NCBI RefSeq assembly: GCF_050003625.1
Contig: NC_134398.1
Location: 115,048,145 to 115,112,144 of the forward strand
Length of the DNA: 64,000 nucleotides
Reading direction: 5' to 3'
Origin: Haematobia irritans
Lineage: Eukaryota; Arthropoda; Insecta; Diptera; Muscidae
Shown: positions 1 through 12,842 of the stretch, piece by piece
Numbering within the stretch: the stretch's first letter is position 1
Layout: each line of letters opens with the position of its first letter
Translations under genes and position numbers: made by a program
Notes under the pieces: generated by a model
The model's input: only the letters and a program-made list of their open reading frames with translations
Database searches by the model: none
Told to the model about the DNA's origin: nothing

Positions 1-945
1 GATCAAACAAACTGCCATAGCCAAGTGTATGAATGTTTGTTTGCTTGCATGTTCCAGACAAACTCTGACAACTGCTTTGTAAGTTTACTGATATGTTGAG
101 CAAGTATATGAGAGAATCATCTGCTGTTGATGGAGAACAGCATTGCAACATAAAATAGCAACGCGGAGATAAGCAAGTAATCAAACCATGATTATTATAA
201 TTTCGTTGTTTAGGTAAGAAAAATATTAAAAACAAAAACTATTTTGGAAAAATAAGCCAGAAATATATTTTATTTATATAATGGATTGTGAAAAGAAATA
301 AAAATTCATTCATTCAACTAAATGATTGTTTCATTGAAAATCCTAGTTGAGATCTAAAATAGTAAGGCGTTTGGGCTAAATGAAATTTCATTACACCTAC
401 ATAAACCACCTCCAGCACAAAAATAACACAAATCAAAATGTTTATCGCAACCAAAAGATAATTAAAATTATTTTAGTTATCACAATGAGATTACTTTTTT
501 AATTAGAAAATATCTAATAATTGTCTGGTTTCAAAACATGTCTAAGTTATACGATTAACATAGATATAATACGATCACACATAATTCCTATAGCACATAG
601 ATGAGATCTGGCACTGAAGCTAAATAAAATTTTGGTTTACTGAAATTAGAAATTTTCTAATTTAATTATTAAAAAGTGATTAATTTTTGTTTTTCAGAAA
701 AAATAATATTCTGGTACCAAAATTTTAATATGTTAACTTGGCATAATACAGTAATACATACAGCAATCGGGCTTTATGTATACATTTGGGACCTATATAT
801 AAAACTAAACAGAGTTTGCTGCCATGTTTTCATTTTAAGGAAATATGCTTACTGTAGAAAATGTTCATACGTGTCTTACGAGCAACCGATAGATGGAAAG
901 TCAAGATATCGGTGATTTTAAGGCGATTGGGGTCTATAATTTCGA
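1..945. other. non-coding, no feature recognised
   Basis: AT-rich DNA. The longest open frame (676-915, 79 codons) has no recognisable composition or motif and I take it as chance. I see no repeat family here. Confidence 0.6.
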
Positions 946-953
946 CTGTAGGA

Positions 954-1502
954 TAGGGTTTCCATATGGATAATTTTCAAAAGAGAACTTTCGCTTTAAA
1001 AAAAAAGAGAACATTTTAACTAAAAAAGAGTTTACAATAAAAAAATTCTTTATTAAATAATTAAAAATTTTATTGATGTTAAAATTAAAATAATAATAGT
1101 TTCTAATGATAGAAACAACGAAATAAATATATAATAAAACAATAAAAAACAAAAAGAATCACATTTTCTTAAAAAATAAACAAAATAAATTTACGACGAC
1201 AACATATTGGCGTATTTACGTCGTACTTGCAATTACATCTATTTCTAATTTTTACGCCGTACGTCGAAACGTCGCAATTGTGTTCCGGCCTTTAATTTGT
1301 CAACAGATTTAACCCAGTAAACAAGTTAGTGGCGAATTCCTACTAAATAAATAAAATTCAATCTAGGATTTTTTTTGAAATAGAGTACATAAAGAGCACT
1401 GTTGGACATAAAAATACGGCACCAAAAAAAGAGAGTGAACAAAAAGATACGAACACAAAAAGAGAACATGTTCTCTTTAAAAGAGATGTAATGGACAGCC
1501 TA
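954..1502. mobile_element. hAT-like non-autonomous element with 8-bp target duplication
   Basis: The element begins TAGGGTTTCCAT and ends ATGGACAGCCTA, giving 12-bp terminal inverted repeats with two mismatches. It is flanked by CTGTAGGA (946-953) and CTGTAGGG (1503-1510), an 8-bp direct repeat with one mismatch, the duplication length typical of hAT transposons. The short motif AAAGAGAAC recurs near both ends (about 977, 1004 and 1460-1470), and short subterminal motifs are also usual for hAT elements. It has no coding capacity, so it would depend on a transposase made elsewhere. The superfamily call rests on ends and duplication length only. Confidence 0.62.
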
Positions 1503-1510
1503 CTGTAGGG

Positions 1511-3789
1511 TAAATATTCCAGCCATGCTAAATTTCCTAGTAGGCTGGGGTATACAAGGAGTCAAAATGTAATTTAATTTACTTAAATTTAATTTTGTTT
1601 GGTTGTAATATAATTAGTTTAAATACAATAATTAAATTGAACTTGGTCAAAATAATTAATTTTTAAAGTATTAAATTCAATTTAATCCAAGTCAACTGGA
1701 TTAATTTAATTTACGTTAAGTTTATTTAAATTTTCTAATTGCATTTAATAAATATAATGAATAAACTATCACTAATTTAATATATTTATGTGTTTATTCG
1801 CCTAATTTGTTATAATCAGATCCTTCATTGAGATTAAGGATAATTTATTCCAATATCACCATCCATAATTTCGCCAGAGGGTTTCTTTGGGGAAGGCATT
1901 TTATGCATTATATAACATTTATTCGCTTTTTAGTCATCACCTGTTTTCCTTAAAATATTTACTTTCGATGCTATTTCAATCAGCATTCCTGTTCGAATGG
2001 AACTCCAGTAGAATAAAACAAGCTAAGATTTTAGTGGCTGATGATTGGTCCAACGAAACGCATGAAAAACCCATTAACCAACTTGGTTTACACACTTCCA
2101 CAGTAGAACAGGGGAAAATCTTCATGTGTTTTCTTTTCTGTTAAATGTTATTTCAACACCTTACAGCATTGTTGTTTGCTTTCTTTAAAGGCGCAACATT
2201 AAATGAAGATGTAGTGAAGCAAACAACACGCATTTGTACTGGCATTACTTTAGAACACGAACAAGTAAGCCGACCCGGGCCCCAAAGCATTGGCAGCGTA
2301 TTGCATATGTGGATGTGTCTTCGGACAGTTTATCTTAATTACCAAATAAACATTCACAATTTACAACTTTAGGTTTTATTTAATTTTATTTAGGCAAATG
2401 AACCATAAAGAGAGACCAATATAGATTTAATTCAATTTGGCTGGTTCAGTTGGTCTATTATATGTTACGAGCCAACAATCACACAAAAAGACACATTGGG
2501 CGAACCCAAAAATCTTGGAAAATCGCTACAATATAGATTCACTTTCCCAAGTCATACGATATGTTTTAGAGTAACCCGTCTGCGGTTGTTCAAAACATGT
2601 CGTCCCATATAAAGGCAGATGCAGGTATTTTCTTTTTTGCTTTCCAATATCAAATGTTCGAAAGTCAAATCATATCAAGACTATCGAACGGAATGGAATC
2701 TTTGTGAGTTCATTGTAACTGAAATTGATACCAAATCGAAGCCATGGGAGATGGTGATACATGTTTGGAATATGTCATCGACATTAAAGTCCAGACTATC
2801 GAATATCAATCTAATAGCAAAACAACCAAAAGAAAAACAATAAAAAGGAGCTTAGCCAAATGATAAATTATCCACCTATGGCTATTATCAGTTACACATA
2901 TATACGCAGCATCAACACTAACACACAGAGTCATTATCAAAGATATTGACATATTCAGTGATTGATTAATCTTCGTCCAGGGTGGTTGTGAAGGCTATTG
3001 GTCGGTCTTTTATGGTTCTAAACTGCTACACTTTGGCTAAACTTTTCCAAAGTATTTTTTAAAGGTTTCCTTAATTAGTTATCATCATCATCTGCTGAGG
3101 AGAATAACTCCTCTCCCCATTTTTGTCTCCCAAAGTAGTCTTAATATCAAAGAAACTGATGATGATACTTGAACATTTTTCATTTTTAGTTTACTTCTTC
3201 CTTGGTCCTTAACGTTGAAAAGTTCCTGGAAAGTTTTGCTTATGTATGAATTCTTGCTATTTAGTTTTATTTCAATTCTGGCTATTTTTGGCTACTTCTC
3301 CCATCATCATTGCCTCTTAGACCACAAAAGGACTTGAGTACATTTTAAAGTTGATCTCCTCTTTGCCAAGTATTTCAAGGGATTTTTATCATTGTTCCTT
3401 GGCATTGGTGATTCTAGGTTTCTTTGCAAATTTTTTGGGCATCCTTTTTCCGATTTTGTGTATTTTTCCTTACTATGTTGTGGGAAGCCTAACTTCCCTG
3501 TTATAAATTTAAATAATGAATAAGAAATGGTTTGTGAAATAGGCAAAAACAATCTTTTTTGAATACAAAATATTCCACAAATTTTGTGGCCCTAAATTAA
3601 GAAAACAATTTCTTCATAAAACACGGACTGACATGGTTCATAGCATGCATAGTTAGTATTTCTCAGAAAGTGGGAAACCATCGAATGGAGCTTTCCTTGA
3701 ATAGTGATTTTTTTAGTACTTCTCGTATAGAATAGAATAGGTACCAATTAAAGTAAAGGTATTAAAAAAACAAGCCAACTTTAAATCTA
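1511..3789. other. non-coding stretch
   Basis: About 2.3 kb with no recognisable gene. 1560-1760 is extremely AT-rich with many short TTAATTTAA-type inverted motifs. Open frames at 1887-2144, 2145-2372, 2619-2843 and 3307-3552 (minus) are short, overlap nothing recognisable and lack conserved motifs. Confidence 0.55.
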
Positions 3790-4197
3790 CACAGAAAATA
3801 ATATTACCAAAATAATTCCAGTTAAAAATTTAATTGAATTTGAAAACGTAACCAAGTAAACAAATAGTGATACAAATTAATCAAATTAAAAAATAATGTC
3901 AGTTAAGGAAGTGATTGTAAATTTTTATGTTTCCAATGAAAGTATTATCAATTCCAACATTTCTATTAAATAAAAAAATATTTCTATGAATGAATAGTTG
4001 TTTGTCTCAATTAAAAACATAATTGAGGTTTGGATTCAACATCAATTAAATTTTAAATAGAACGAATTTAAAAATTAATTCAAAGTGTCGAAGAAATCTG
4101 TTTTTTTCCTTGTTTTAATAAAGTATATTTTTATTTTCAAATAATTCTGTGATTGATACTAAACTTTTTGTGATTTGAAGAAATTTCAATTTAAGTA
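3790..4197. mobile_element. left part of an old TA-flanked MITE, cut by a later insertion
   Basis: It starts after TA at 3788 with CACAGAAAATAATATTACC. The right part shares the phrases GTGATTGATACT and GAAGAAATTTCAATT with the block at 49818-50080, so the two belong to one family. The sequence stops at the TIR element beginning at 4198 and seems to resume as GTGATTTTTTACTAC after 5650, which matches the order in the other copy. No coding capacity. Confidence 0.42.
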
Positions 4198-5648
4198 AAG
4201 TGCACTCGCGGTAACGTGAACACCGCTTAAAGTGACGCATAACGTGAACACGTTTTTCATACACTAACTACTCCGTAATGCTGAAAAACATGAAATTTGA
4301 CGTTAAAGGCAGATTCACAATGCCAAGTACAATTTCAATACACATACGGAATTTTTTAGTGATCTAGTTTGGTTTTTTTTCGTGAATTTGAATTATTAAT
4401 TGAAATTGCTTTATAATTCCATATCCACTGATATTTTTACGATCTCTTTTTTCTATTTTTTCATGAAATTAAATTAAGTTTTTAATATTACTAATAACCA
4501 AAATAAAAGACTATTACGCTGGAATGTGTACACCCAGAAAAAAGTGACCCCTTCTTTAAGTTAAAATGAACTCATTGTGAAGAAAGTTGAATTATTCCAC
4601 TATTTCCAATTTCCGTGTGATATTATCAACTGTAAAACGCACTTTTTCTTCTTCTTGTACTTTTCACTTTTAATAAGTTGCTGCCTAACGATTTTGTCCT
4701 CCTTTTACAATTTCAATACCTACAAATATAAAAAATCATAAAACATTTTTGTTGCAAAAGGTTAGCGTCACTGAATATTACCTGATAATTGAAGATTCCA
4801 AAATGAAGACAAATGAAATGAACATTGATAGATTTATTTTCAAAAAACGAACATTTTTCTCACTAATTTAAAATAACAAATATTTTATATATTTTATTTG
4901 TTATTTATTATATTATTTTACCATATTATTTTTTAACAATCTCTCCGTATACCACATCAACGCGATTCCAACTAAAAAACAACCCACGCGCAAACATATC
5001 GATTACACCCACGCGCAAACACATCGATTACGATGACATGTATCGATTACAGGTAGACAATAGAAATATAGGAAAATTTCCTATATTCTAACAAGTGTGG
5101 TTCCTTAAGTTTTGAAAGGATTGCATACTTCTTAGTACGAAAGAACTAACATATTTTTCTATGCCAAGTGTTGTTCGTATGTATGAAAAAGTTTCTATTA
5201 TAAAGGAAGTCGCAATTATCATTTTATAAGAAATTTTACTAATTTTGAGGAAACTTGGTTTTAGTTCGTTTTTTGTTTATTTTTACGAATGCTTTGTTAT
5301 CGGTCAATAAAATTTTCTTGTTCAGTAGTAAATTCTTATACCCAGCGAAGAAAACAGTATGAGTAAAATTCCATGCCTTATTCTAGTTAATGAACTATTC
5401 CTAACTGCTTCCAGTTTAGGATTTTTTTACTGAAACGAGTAAATTTTATTATTTCTCACAAAAATTTACCTTAATGGAAATAAAATGGATAAACTATATT
5501 GATGAAAAAATTTTCCTTTAGTTTCGAAGGCACTTTTTTCTGGGTGTAAACTTCCCCAATATGGCTATGTTTTGTTGTGAAATTCGCTGAAGTTCACAAA
5601 CGTGAACTCTCTTGGGTTTAATTAGTTCACGTTACCGCGGGTGTACTG
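4198..5648. mobile_element. TIR element, pogo/Tc1-mariner-type ends, non-autonomous
   Basis: Left end AAGTGCACTCGCGGTAACGT and right end (reverse complement) CAGTACACCCGCGGTAACGT form inverted repeats of at least 24 bp, continuing into GAAC. Both ends abut TA (4196-4197 and 5649-5650), the target used by the Tc1/mariner/pogo group. The motif AACGTGAAC recurs just inside the left end. Most of its length is a second element inserted at 4531-5546; without that it is only about 430 bp and carries no gene. The pogo label is inferred from the ends. Confidence 0.6.
4531..5546 (+). mobile_element. TA-flanked MITE, family D (CACCCAG ends), copy 1
   Basis: Ends are CACCCAGAAAAAAGTG and CACTTTTTTCTGGGTG, next to TA at 4529-4530 and 5547-5548. 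It lies inside the 4198-5648 element, so it is younger than that insertion. The body has the phrase CCACGCGCAAACA twice near 4984 and 5010, each followed by ATCGATTAC. A second, longer copy lies in opposite orientation at 37002-38407 and shares both ends and the CGCGCAAACATATCGATTAC block. No transposase frame; mobilised in trans by a Tc1/mariner-type enzyme if at all. Confidence 0.7.
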
Positions 5649-5700
5649 TAGTGATTTTTTACTACTTCCCGTTTGTGCTAGGTTTATAGGGTCATATAAG

Positions 5701-6049
5701 GTTAGGTTAGGTTAGGTGGCAGCCCGATGTATCAGGCTCACTTAGACTATTCAGTCAATTGTGATACCACATTGGTGAACTTCTCTCTTATCACTGAGTG
5801 CTGCCCGATTCCACGTTAAGCTCAATGACAAGGGACCTCCTTTTTATAGCCGAGTCCGAACGGCGTTCCACATTGCAGTGAAACCACTTAGAGAAGCTTT
5901 GAAACCCTCAGAAATGTCACCAGCATTACTGAGGTGGGATAATCCACCGCTGAAAAACTTTTTGGTGTTCGGTCGAAGCAGGAATCGAACCCACGTCCTT
6001 GTGTGTGCAAGGCGGGCATGCTAACCATTGCACCACGGTGGCACACGGT
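5701..6049 (-). mobile_element. full-length tRNA-derived SINE with perfect target duplication
   Basis: Read on the minus strand this is a 349-bp SINE. Its 5' head carries Pol III promoter boxes: A box TGGTGCAATGG (complement of 6025-6035) and B box GGTTCGATTCC (complement of 5981-5991). The body follows, and the 3' tail is a short CCTAA pentamer array (seen on + as GTTAGGTTAGGTTAGG). It is flanked by an exact 12-bp direct repeat GGGTCATATAAG at 5689-5700 and 6050-6061, direct evidence of LINE-driven retrotransposition. Fragments of this family occur at 8630, 10255, 12848, 15508 and 55698. The copy looks young because both promoter boxes and both duplications are unblemished. Confidence 0.9.
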
Positions 6050-6061
6050 GGGTCATATAAG

Positions 6062-8629
6062 AATTTTTATTAAAAAACCTAAAGCAAATATTATAAACTT
6101 TTCCTATTTTAAATAGATTTGTACCCAAATATAAATGAAACAAATTTTCCTATTCGGTCAATATTTGTTTTGTTTGTGTAATGAGAAAAATGTGATTTTA
6201 ATTAATGTGGCCTACGTCCAACGAATATGTGGTAGCAAAACCTGTTCCACGTGTTAGGGTAATGGGTTTTCAATGAGTCTTCCATTTTATAGATATTGGC
6301 ATCATATATTGAATTTTGCCATATTGTTACACTAATTAGCAAATGTGATTCTCTATCAACATCAGAAGCTAACTGTTGATCCCCATTTCTGTCATATGAT
6401 AAGTGGGAATATAACATATCCTTTAATTGAATCCTTTTAGAGGAATAGAACCACCATTGTGGCTTTGGAAAAAAACATGTTTATATCCCGATAGCTAGCC
6501 TTTTGTCAGATTGTCAGGAACACTCTAGGACATAGTATGTTTCTCATCCTGTTGACACATCCCACTCTCTCTCTCTGCTCGTTGATTATGAAACACTAAT
6601 GTTTTCGCTATTTCTGTTATTTTAGTCAAGAGGAACGGGACCATAACCAAGCAAGCACATTTATTTTGGCCACCATTAAAACAAACATTTTAGTGGGTGG
6701 ATGCCAGCAACTCTCACAACGCCCCTCAAATGAAGTGGCCATTAGAATTTCCTCGCGGAAAAGTGATAGACATGCCAGCATACCATGCATACATGCGCTT
6801 CCCTTTGCCTCATATCTATGCAGATGCAGATGCATATGCATGGTAATGTTGCTATGTAGTGATAATAAAACTCGAAATAAATGAGAAATAACAACCACAA
6901 TTTGTACCATTAAATATGCGTCGAGACCAGTATCATCAGAGGCTGTAGTATGCAGCAGCAGCATCATCAGCCTCAACATGCACCAGCCATCATCTAACCG
7001 TATCTCTCTTTGGATGCTGACTGTTTTCCATTCATATGGAAATCAGAGTTACAGTTCGCTTGGTATGCCAGTGCTGGAGTGTGGGTTGGGGGTTTTAGGG
7101 AAATGTGTGTTTATGAATAGCAATACAAAATAACATAGCTAACGTGTTGTTGTTTTTGTCTGTGTTTTTTCCTTCCTCTTCTTTTGGGAGAAAACAATGT
7201 CCTTCATATGTACATTGAAAATTTTGTTGTTCTTTTATTTTCGAGGGAAGTGAAGAAAAACATCAACACATTGTTCTACTAAAAGGACCAGCTAAAGGAC
7301 TATAAAGTGATTGTATTACCAATGTTTACAATGGACTATACAACACATAGACTTGCAAGCAGGGACTGTCTAATTTATACATCCATAAATAATTTACAGT
7401 ATAGGCTATAACGCTTATTGCCTTATAGAAATTGCGTTAGGAGCAACTGTTACTCTGGGATATCTGTCTAAATTAGGTTAGGGTATAACGTTTATCATAA
7501 GAATAAGATCAATTATCGATCGAAATATATGTTGCTTATAATTTGAAACCAATTTAGATATTAGTCCATTAGCTTCCTTTACTGTTTCTTTCCCATTTAT
7601 TCGAGAAGAAATATCTTGAAATTTAGTTCCCACAATTGAAGAATCCACAAAAGTTTAATATCTGAGTAACGAAATATTTAATAATTAGAAAGAGAGAAAC
7701 CTCTCTAAAAACTACTCTCGCCAAACTGCACTACCTCTCCATAAAAAGGATAACTTCCAAAATCGTAAAATAAGAAACCCCTATCACCCCGTACCCTTTA
7801 TTATTTACAATAATTTACAACTTTCACTATCATTTTGGCAATGCTAGGTATTTAGGGGATTTCTAGTCACAAACGGATATTTGTTACGGTAGATTGTGCA
7901 TGTGAAAACATACCTAAACACTTTTGCTAATGGCACAGGAATAGCAGCATTAGTTTCATGGTGTCATATTCATGGAACACAAACAACTACAAGAGAACAC
8001 CCGGAGCCTTGCCTTAGACAGCAAACAACCATAGCTCCCAACTACATTTGTAACAAAATGGAAACATAAAACACTTTTAGAAAATTGGCATAGACCCATT
8101 GTGGGAGTAGGAAAAATAGAAAAGGACATTTGGAAAAACAAAAGGAAAAAACCACACTCACACACACAAAAGCAAACCATTGAAAAAAGTTCGAATGTAG
8201 CCAAAACAAAACGACAACAAAAAAACAGGGGAAAAAGGAATAACAGTCCAACATGATAAAGTAAACGTTTTGAATGTGGTTTTATGCCTGATGAGTTTTC
8301 AGTCGAGTTTTTTGAATGTGGAAACAAACACACTCATACATTTATTTTAGATGAGGGCACCCAAAATGTCATTACGAAAAAAACGGAGAAAGGAGACTAG
8401 AATACTCTGCAAATACCCGAACACAGATATGCATTTCAATAAATGCAATACTGAATATGGACAGCGCGAACTTTGAGCTGTTGTCAAAATGACAGTGATG
8501 ACAACTATAAGCTTTTACTAGCATATATTGGCGATTTTTGTACTATCTCAATATTCGAGTAGAACAAATTGGGAATTGTTACTAACAAATTCAAAAGAGA
8601 AATTTGAGGCTGTTTGCCTGGTCAAAAAC
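6062..8629. other. non-coding stretch
   Basis: No gene or element recognised. Low-complexity CAG/CAT runs near 6950-6975 explain the chance frame 6626-6979. The frame 7956-8333 on the minus strand (125 codons) is rich in Phe, Cys and Leu from A/C-rich sequence, has no motif, and I do not call it a gene. Confidence 0.5.
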
Positions 8630-8677
8630 CACCGTAGTATAATGGTTCGCATACCCGCTTTGCATACAAAGTAATTA
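8630..8677 (+). mobile_element. SINE head fragment (tRNA-like A-box part)
   Basis: CCACCGTAGTATAATGGTTC followed by GCATACCCGCTTTGCATAC resembles the 5' head of the SINE at 5701-6049, in the opposite orientation. The B box and the body are missing. A fragment of the 3' region of a related SINE (TGTGATACCACATT) lies near 9130-9146. Confidence 0.5.
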
Positions 8678-9160
8678 GACTTTTGCAAAATCATCAGTCA
8701 TTATCCTGTCGAAATTCCCAGTGGAGTGTCATTTCGTCTTTGCTGAACAGGTGATTCTTTCCGATGTGAGACATTTGTTACACTAGTGGACGTAAAGAAT
8801 TTCTTTGCATGTCAGGCGGTTATACGATTTTCTCGTGTTGGCTTTCTTTCAGAATAAAAGAATTGATTTCACATTCATGTTTGAGTTTTTTTGCTGAGAA
8901 AAACACTTGTTGGGCTAGTTTTCATGTGCATAGAAACGATTTCGGTATAATATATACTGCAATTCACAAAACTATATTGGCATCGTTGTATATTTCTTTA
9001 AAAATGTTGGCGTCACCGATACCTGTTAATTCTGATAACCAAATAATTTAAATAAACTAATTAATTTAATATAATTTATATTTACATTAAATTTACATGA
9101 ATAAGGTTCATTTATACGCAGTGCACCCTATTGTGATACCACATTAAATAAAAGTACACT

Positions 9161-9763
9161 AAAAGAAATGTTGACCTAATACGAGAGGACACGAATATTT
9201 GTAATTCGCGATGTTATATGTCTTTGAATAAAGAAAAAAATTCTTAGAACGAACGAAAAATATTTTTGATTTAAAAAAAATCTTTAGACTCTAATGATTT
9301 TCACTATCACTTAAGTTTTTTTTTGTGGTACATTAATAAAGCTATTCATATGACATGTAACTAAAAAACAGACACAAACTAATTCTTAGCCTGTATTTGA
9401 AACTTTTTTTCTTTAATCCAAAGATTCAATATCTCAAGTAATTTAAATTAAGATTTCTTTAAATCGAAAATGTTTTTCTTCAATTTAAGGACTTTAACGG
9501 AGGGACGCAAATTGCTTTATTAATAGATCGCAAGAGTACAATGAAAAGTCGATAAATGTGTTTTTATTTATCCTAGATTTAAAAATAGGTCGCTGAAAGA
9601 TGTCTTTATTTTAAAGAAGCTGCATCTTTGGCCCGGGATCAATACCAAATTCCTTAACGGAAGTCAAATCTATATCCTAATTTTAGTTTGATGGAGACTA
9701 TATTAAAATCTAGATAACTTTTTAATAAAATGTCTTTAAATATACTTTAAAAAAGCCGTTTGG
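9161..9763. mobile_element. diverged MITE, family B
   Basis: It begins near CACTAAAAGAAATGTTGACC and contains GGATCAATACCAAATTCCTT, matching the internal phrase CTCGGAATCAATACC found near the right end of the better copy at 25403-25927. The ends are decayed, so the limits are approximate. Confidence 0.4.
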
Positions 9764-9765
9764 TA

Positions 9766-10254
9766 CACCGAAAAAAAGTAAACTGTTTTATAAGAAGAAT
9801 GAACTACCTCGCGCGAAAATTGAACTAAATTGTACTCCATCGTTTCAGATTTCCACTAAGTGTTGTTAAATCAGGAAAATTTAGTGCCATGTTGTACTTG
9901 TTAACTGCAGTTCTTCAAATTACACCCTCCCATAGAAGAAAAAATTAACTAAAAGTAAAGAAGAAAATCATCGGCGCCAAATCATGACCATTTTAACCAT
10001 ACATAGTTCGTTATTACTATTTTTGGGAATTGTACGAAAATTTTCATTTGCTTTAGTTCCATATTCAACTTATGTGTACGGTCATTGCACTTTATACCCA
10101 CGTTTAGTTCATGAAATGTTTGAGACATACTTAAAACATCGAAAATTTCATTGGACTGTGGAAAACTTGGCAAAAAGTAATAAAATTTAACTACAAGCAA
10201 ATAATTTTTTCCAAAAAAATAAGTTAAATTTGGCGTTAGTTTAACTACGGAAAT
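9766..10254. mobile_element. diverged MITE, family A, right side lost
   Basis: A TA at 9764-9765 is followed by CACCGAAAAAAAGTAAACTG, close to the end of family A (38927-39443 and 47717-48801). Internal sequence CATCGGCGCC resembles the CATCGCGCCGATATC block of that family. The far end runs into the SINE head fragment at 10255. Confidence 0.35.
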
Positions 10255-10326
10255 TTTTTCCGAAACTAGGATTGAAACCATGATCCGCTGCATACAAGGC
10301 GGGCCATTGCACCACGGTGATTCCAC
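10255..10326 (-). mobile_element. SINE head fragment
   Basis: GCATACAAGGCGGGC and CATTGCACCACGGTG match the complement of the SINE head (A box region), preceded by GGATTGAAACCATG, a decayed B box. No tail or target duplication is visible. Confidence 0.55.
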
Positions 10327-12842
10327 CACTTGTAGTATATTTTAGTTAAACATTTCTAAAATAAACCTTTTATGCAATATGAGTTTAGTTATTTGTAGCG
10401 TCCTTTGCTATATCTTCACAATAGTTGGCATCACTGTTACCTGGTATTTTTGATAACATGTAGTGTAGTTGGTCATACTACTTTTTGCAAATTGTGATAG
10501 TGTGATATAAAGTCTTTCCAGAGGCAATATAATATGACAAAAAACTTAGTGGAGAAGTGAGGAATAAAAAAAAAAACAAAAGTGCACAAATGCATGCTCA
10601 CACACATGCATACGTACAGAACACATCGACAAATACTCGAACATACTTTATGGATCTTTAATGCTGCACACACAAACAAAGCTATCCATACAAAGGATGA
10701 CACATAAGCCATATGAGGATTATTTAAAAATTTAAGAATGTGCCTGTCTGGGCTATGCTCACTCTTCCCCTTGGCATTTTTTGTTGCCATTTTATTAGGG
10801 CGTTTTTGTGCGTCGTAAGGATTTTCATTCATTCATTTGTTTTATCTACATTCGTTTGTTTGTGTTTTCTTCCCTTGGTTTTAGTTGTCAACATCATCAA
10901 CTAACTCATGGTAGTATGGAATATTCCTTTCCCCCAGCCTCATCGTTATCGTCATCATCACCATCATTGTTGTTAGAATTCGAGAAGGATATGACAGCCC
11001 CATACACTCAGGGAAACAAAGCCATTGAAAGGTGATAACGACATCACACAGCGACCCCTAGGAGAGTAAAGGTAACAAAACATTCAATTATTCGAATGGA
11101 GATTGGAATGGAGATGGAATTTCTTGAAGCATTCTGTTAGAAGAATCAATTGTTTTTGTTCAACTCCTTTGTGGTATGCACCACAGGAATCGTTTTTTCT
11201 GGAGTTTTAATAGTTTGGTTTTAGTATTTTGTTCCCTATGTAATCGGTAAATTGGAAATATATGATCGACTAGTCTTGAGATATTAGATGGGTGATTTTT
11301 CAATTACTTTACTGTTACAACAATTACAATTAACCCTCTAATGCCCATTTTTGTTGTCTTAAGTTGTTTGTTACTAAAACCTTTCCTATTGAATGAAGGC
11401 TTGGGCAGTAGAGGGCTAATGAAAGACATTGCCACCCATATTGCTTTACATTTTCATTCCAAACATGCGAGTGTGTTTGGAAAAACTATTCACCTAATAG
11501 AAAAGATTATGGAACCAAGCTATTTTTCAAATTTCGAAAAGACGATAGTTCTACCTCGAGCTAAAATACCACACAGATACTTTTGATCTCGAGGTAGTAC
11601 TTCATATTTATGCTACAATAATCCTACTTGTAAATATCTTTAATTTTTTTTTTTTGGCTTGTTCATATATTTCTTATATTATTAAAATCCCTATCCTTCA
11701 ATAGCAAAACCTTCTCCAAAATCTCTCTAATAAGAGTCATTCAGCGTGGTTGGTCGGAGCTGTTAATCCACTAAAAATACCAAGGCGCAATTTTATAATA
11801 AAAATTATTTCTCTATTCTATTCTCAATTCTTTTGTTCACAGGCAATGCATTTTTAAATTTAGTTCAGTCAATAACCATAAATATCCATAAACTTTTATC
11901 TATCAATGTTTATTGCTAATACCTTTTTTCTCTCTCGATATTTTGGCATTAAAGCTTTTATAAAATAACAAAGAAAGAAAAAAATAACAAAACATCGAAA
12001 CTCAAAACCCAACTATAACAAATACAATAACAATAGCTCTCATAATCGTTTCTATCAAATATGCATCTCATTTATTTAATGAAGTGTTTCATCATAAATA
12101 ATGCAATTTTTATTGTTGTTGCTGCCAGTCATGGTGGTTAAAATTGATGTTTCACTATATCCCAAACAAAAAAGAAAAATGTTTCTCTTTCCCCATGCAT
12201 CATCCTCCCTCTCCTCCTCCGACTCATACATCACAGCAATAATAAAGCAAAGCTGTGTGTTATGTATTGGCAAAATGTTATAAGAGAGAATGTTTTTTTT
12301 TTTTCATTTTTTCATAGAGTATTCAAACATGATTTATATGCAATTTTCATATGTGATTGAGTGTATGCGTATGTGTGTAATACACTTTCATGTATATGTT
12401 AGCATACATACGGTACTCATGAATAGTCAAAAAAATACAGAAAACCCTAAATTTCATAGGAATTGCAAATGCATTCGCTCGTAAAGAATGTGTTCCTTTC
12501 AAAAGCATCAAATTTGTGTACAATCCATTGAAAAGTGACAGTAGAACTTATGCCGAGAAGCCCATTAATATGACGATGATGATGACGACGACGGTAACGC
12601 TGATGATAGTTACGTTGATAATTTCTATATCTTGTGGAAATAAATGCATATATTTTTTTGAGGTTAAGTATTTATCGGATCATTAAAATATTTGAAGGAT
12701 AAGCTTTAGTTGCGAAAGGGAATACGAATGAAGGATACGGAATAATGATGCACTGAAAGAAATATTTTTCAAAATTAATCCAAATAGAAATCTTTCATAT
12801 TAAGGGATATGTATAACATGGATATTTACAACTGGATATTTC
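10327..12842. other. non-coding stretch
   Basis: No gene recognised. Open frames at 10473-10832 (minus), 10808-11035, 11341-11586 and 12101-12283 lack motifs. The region has ordinary AT-rich composition with short A/T runs and a few trinucleotide patches (CATCATCAC near 10955, GATGATGACGACGACG near 12575). Confidence 0.5.

Noticed and set aside
6626..6979. Minus-strand frame of 117 codons
   Set aside because: Generated by CAG/CAT-type simple repeats; opposite strand also open.
7956..8333. Minus-strand frame of 125 codons
   Set aside because: Low-complexity Phe/Cys/Leu-rich translation of an A/C-rich stretch, overlapped by another frame; no motif, no splice context.
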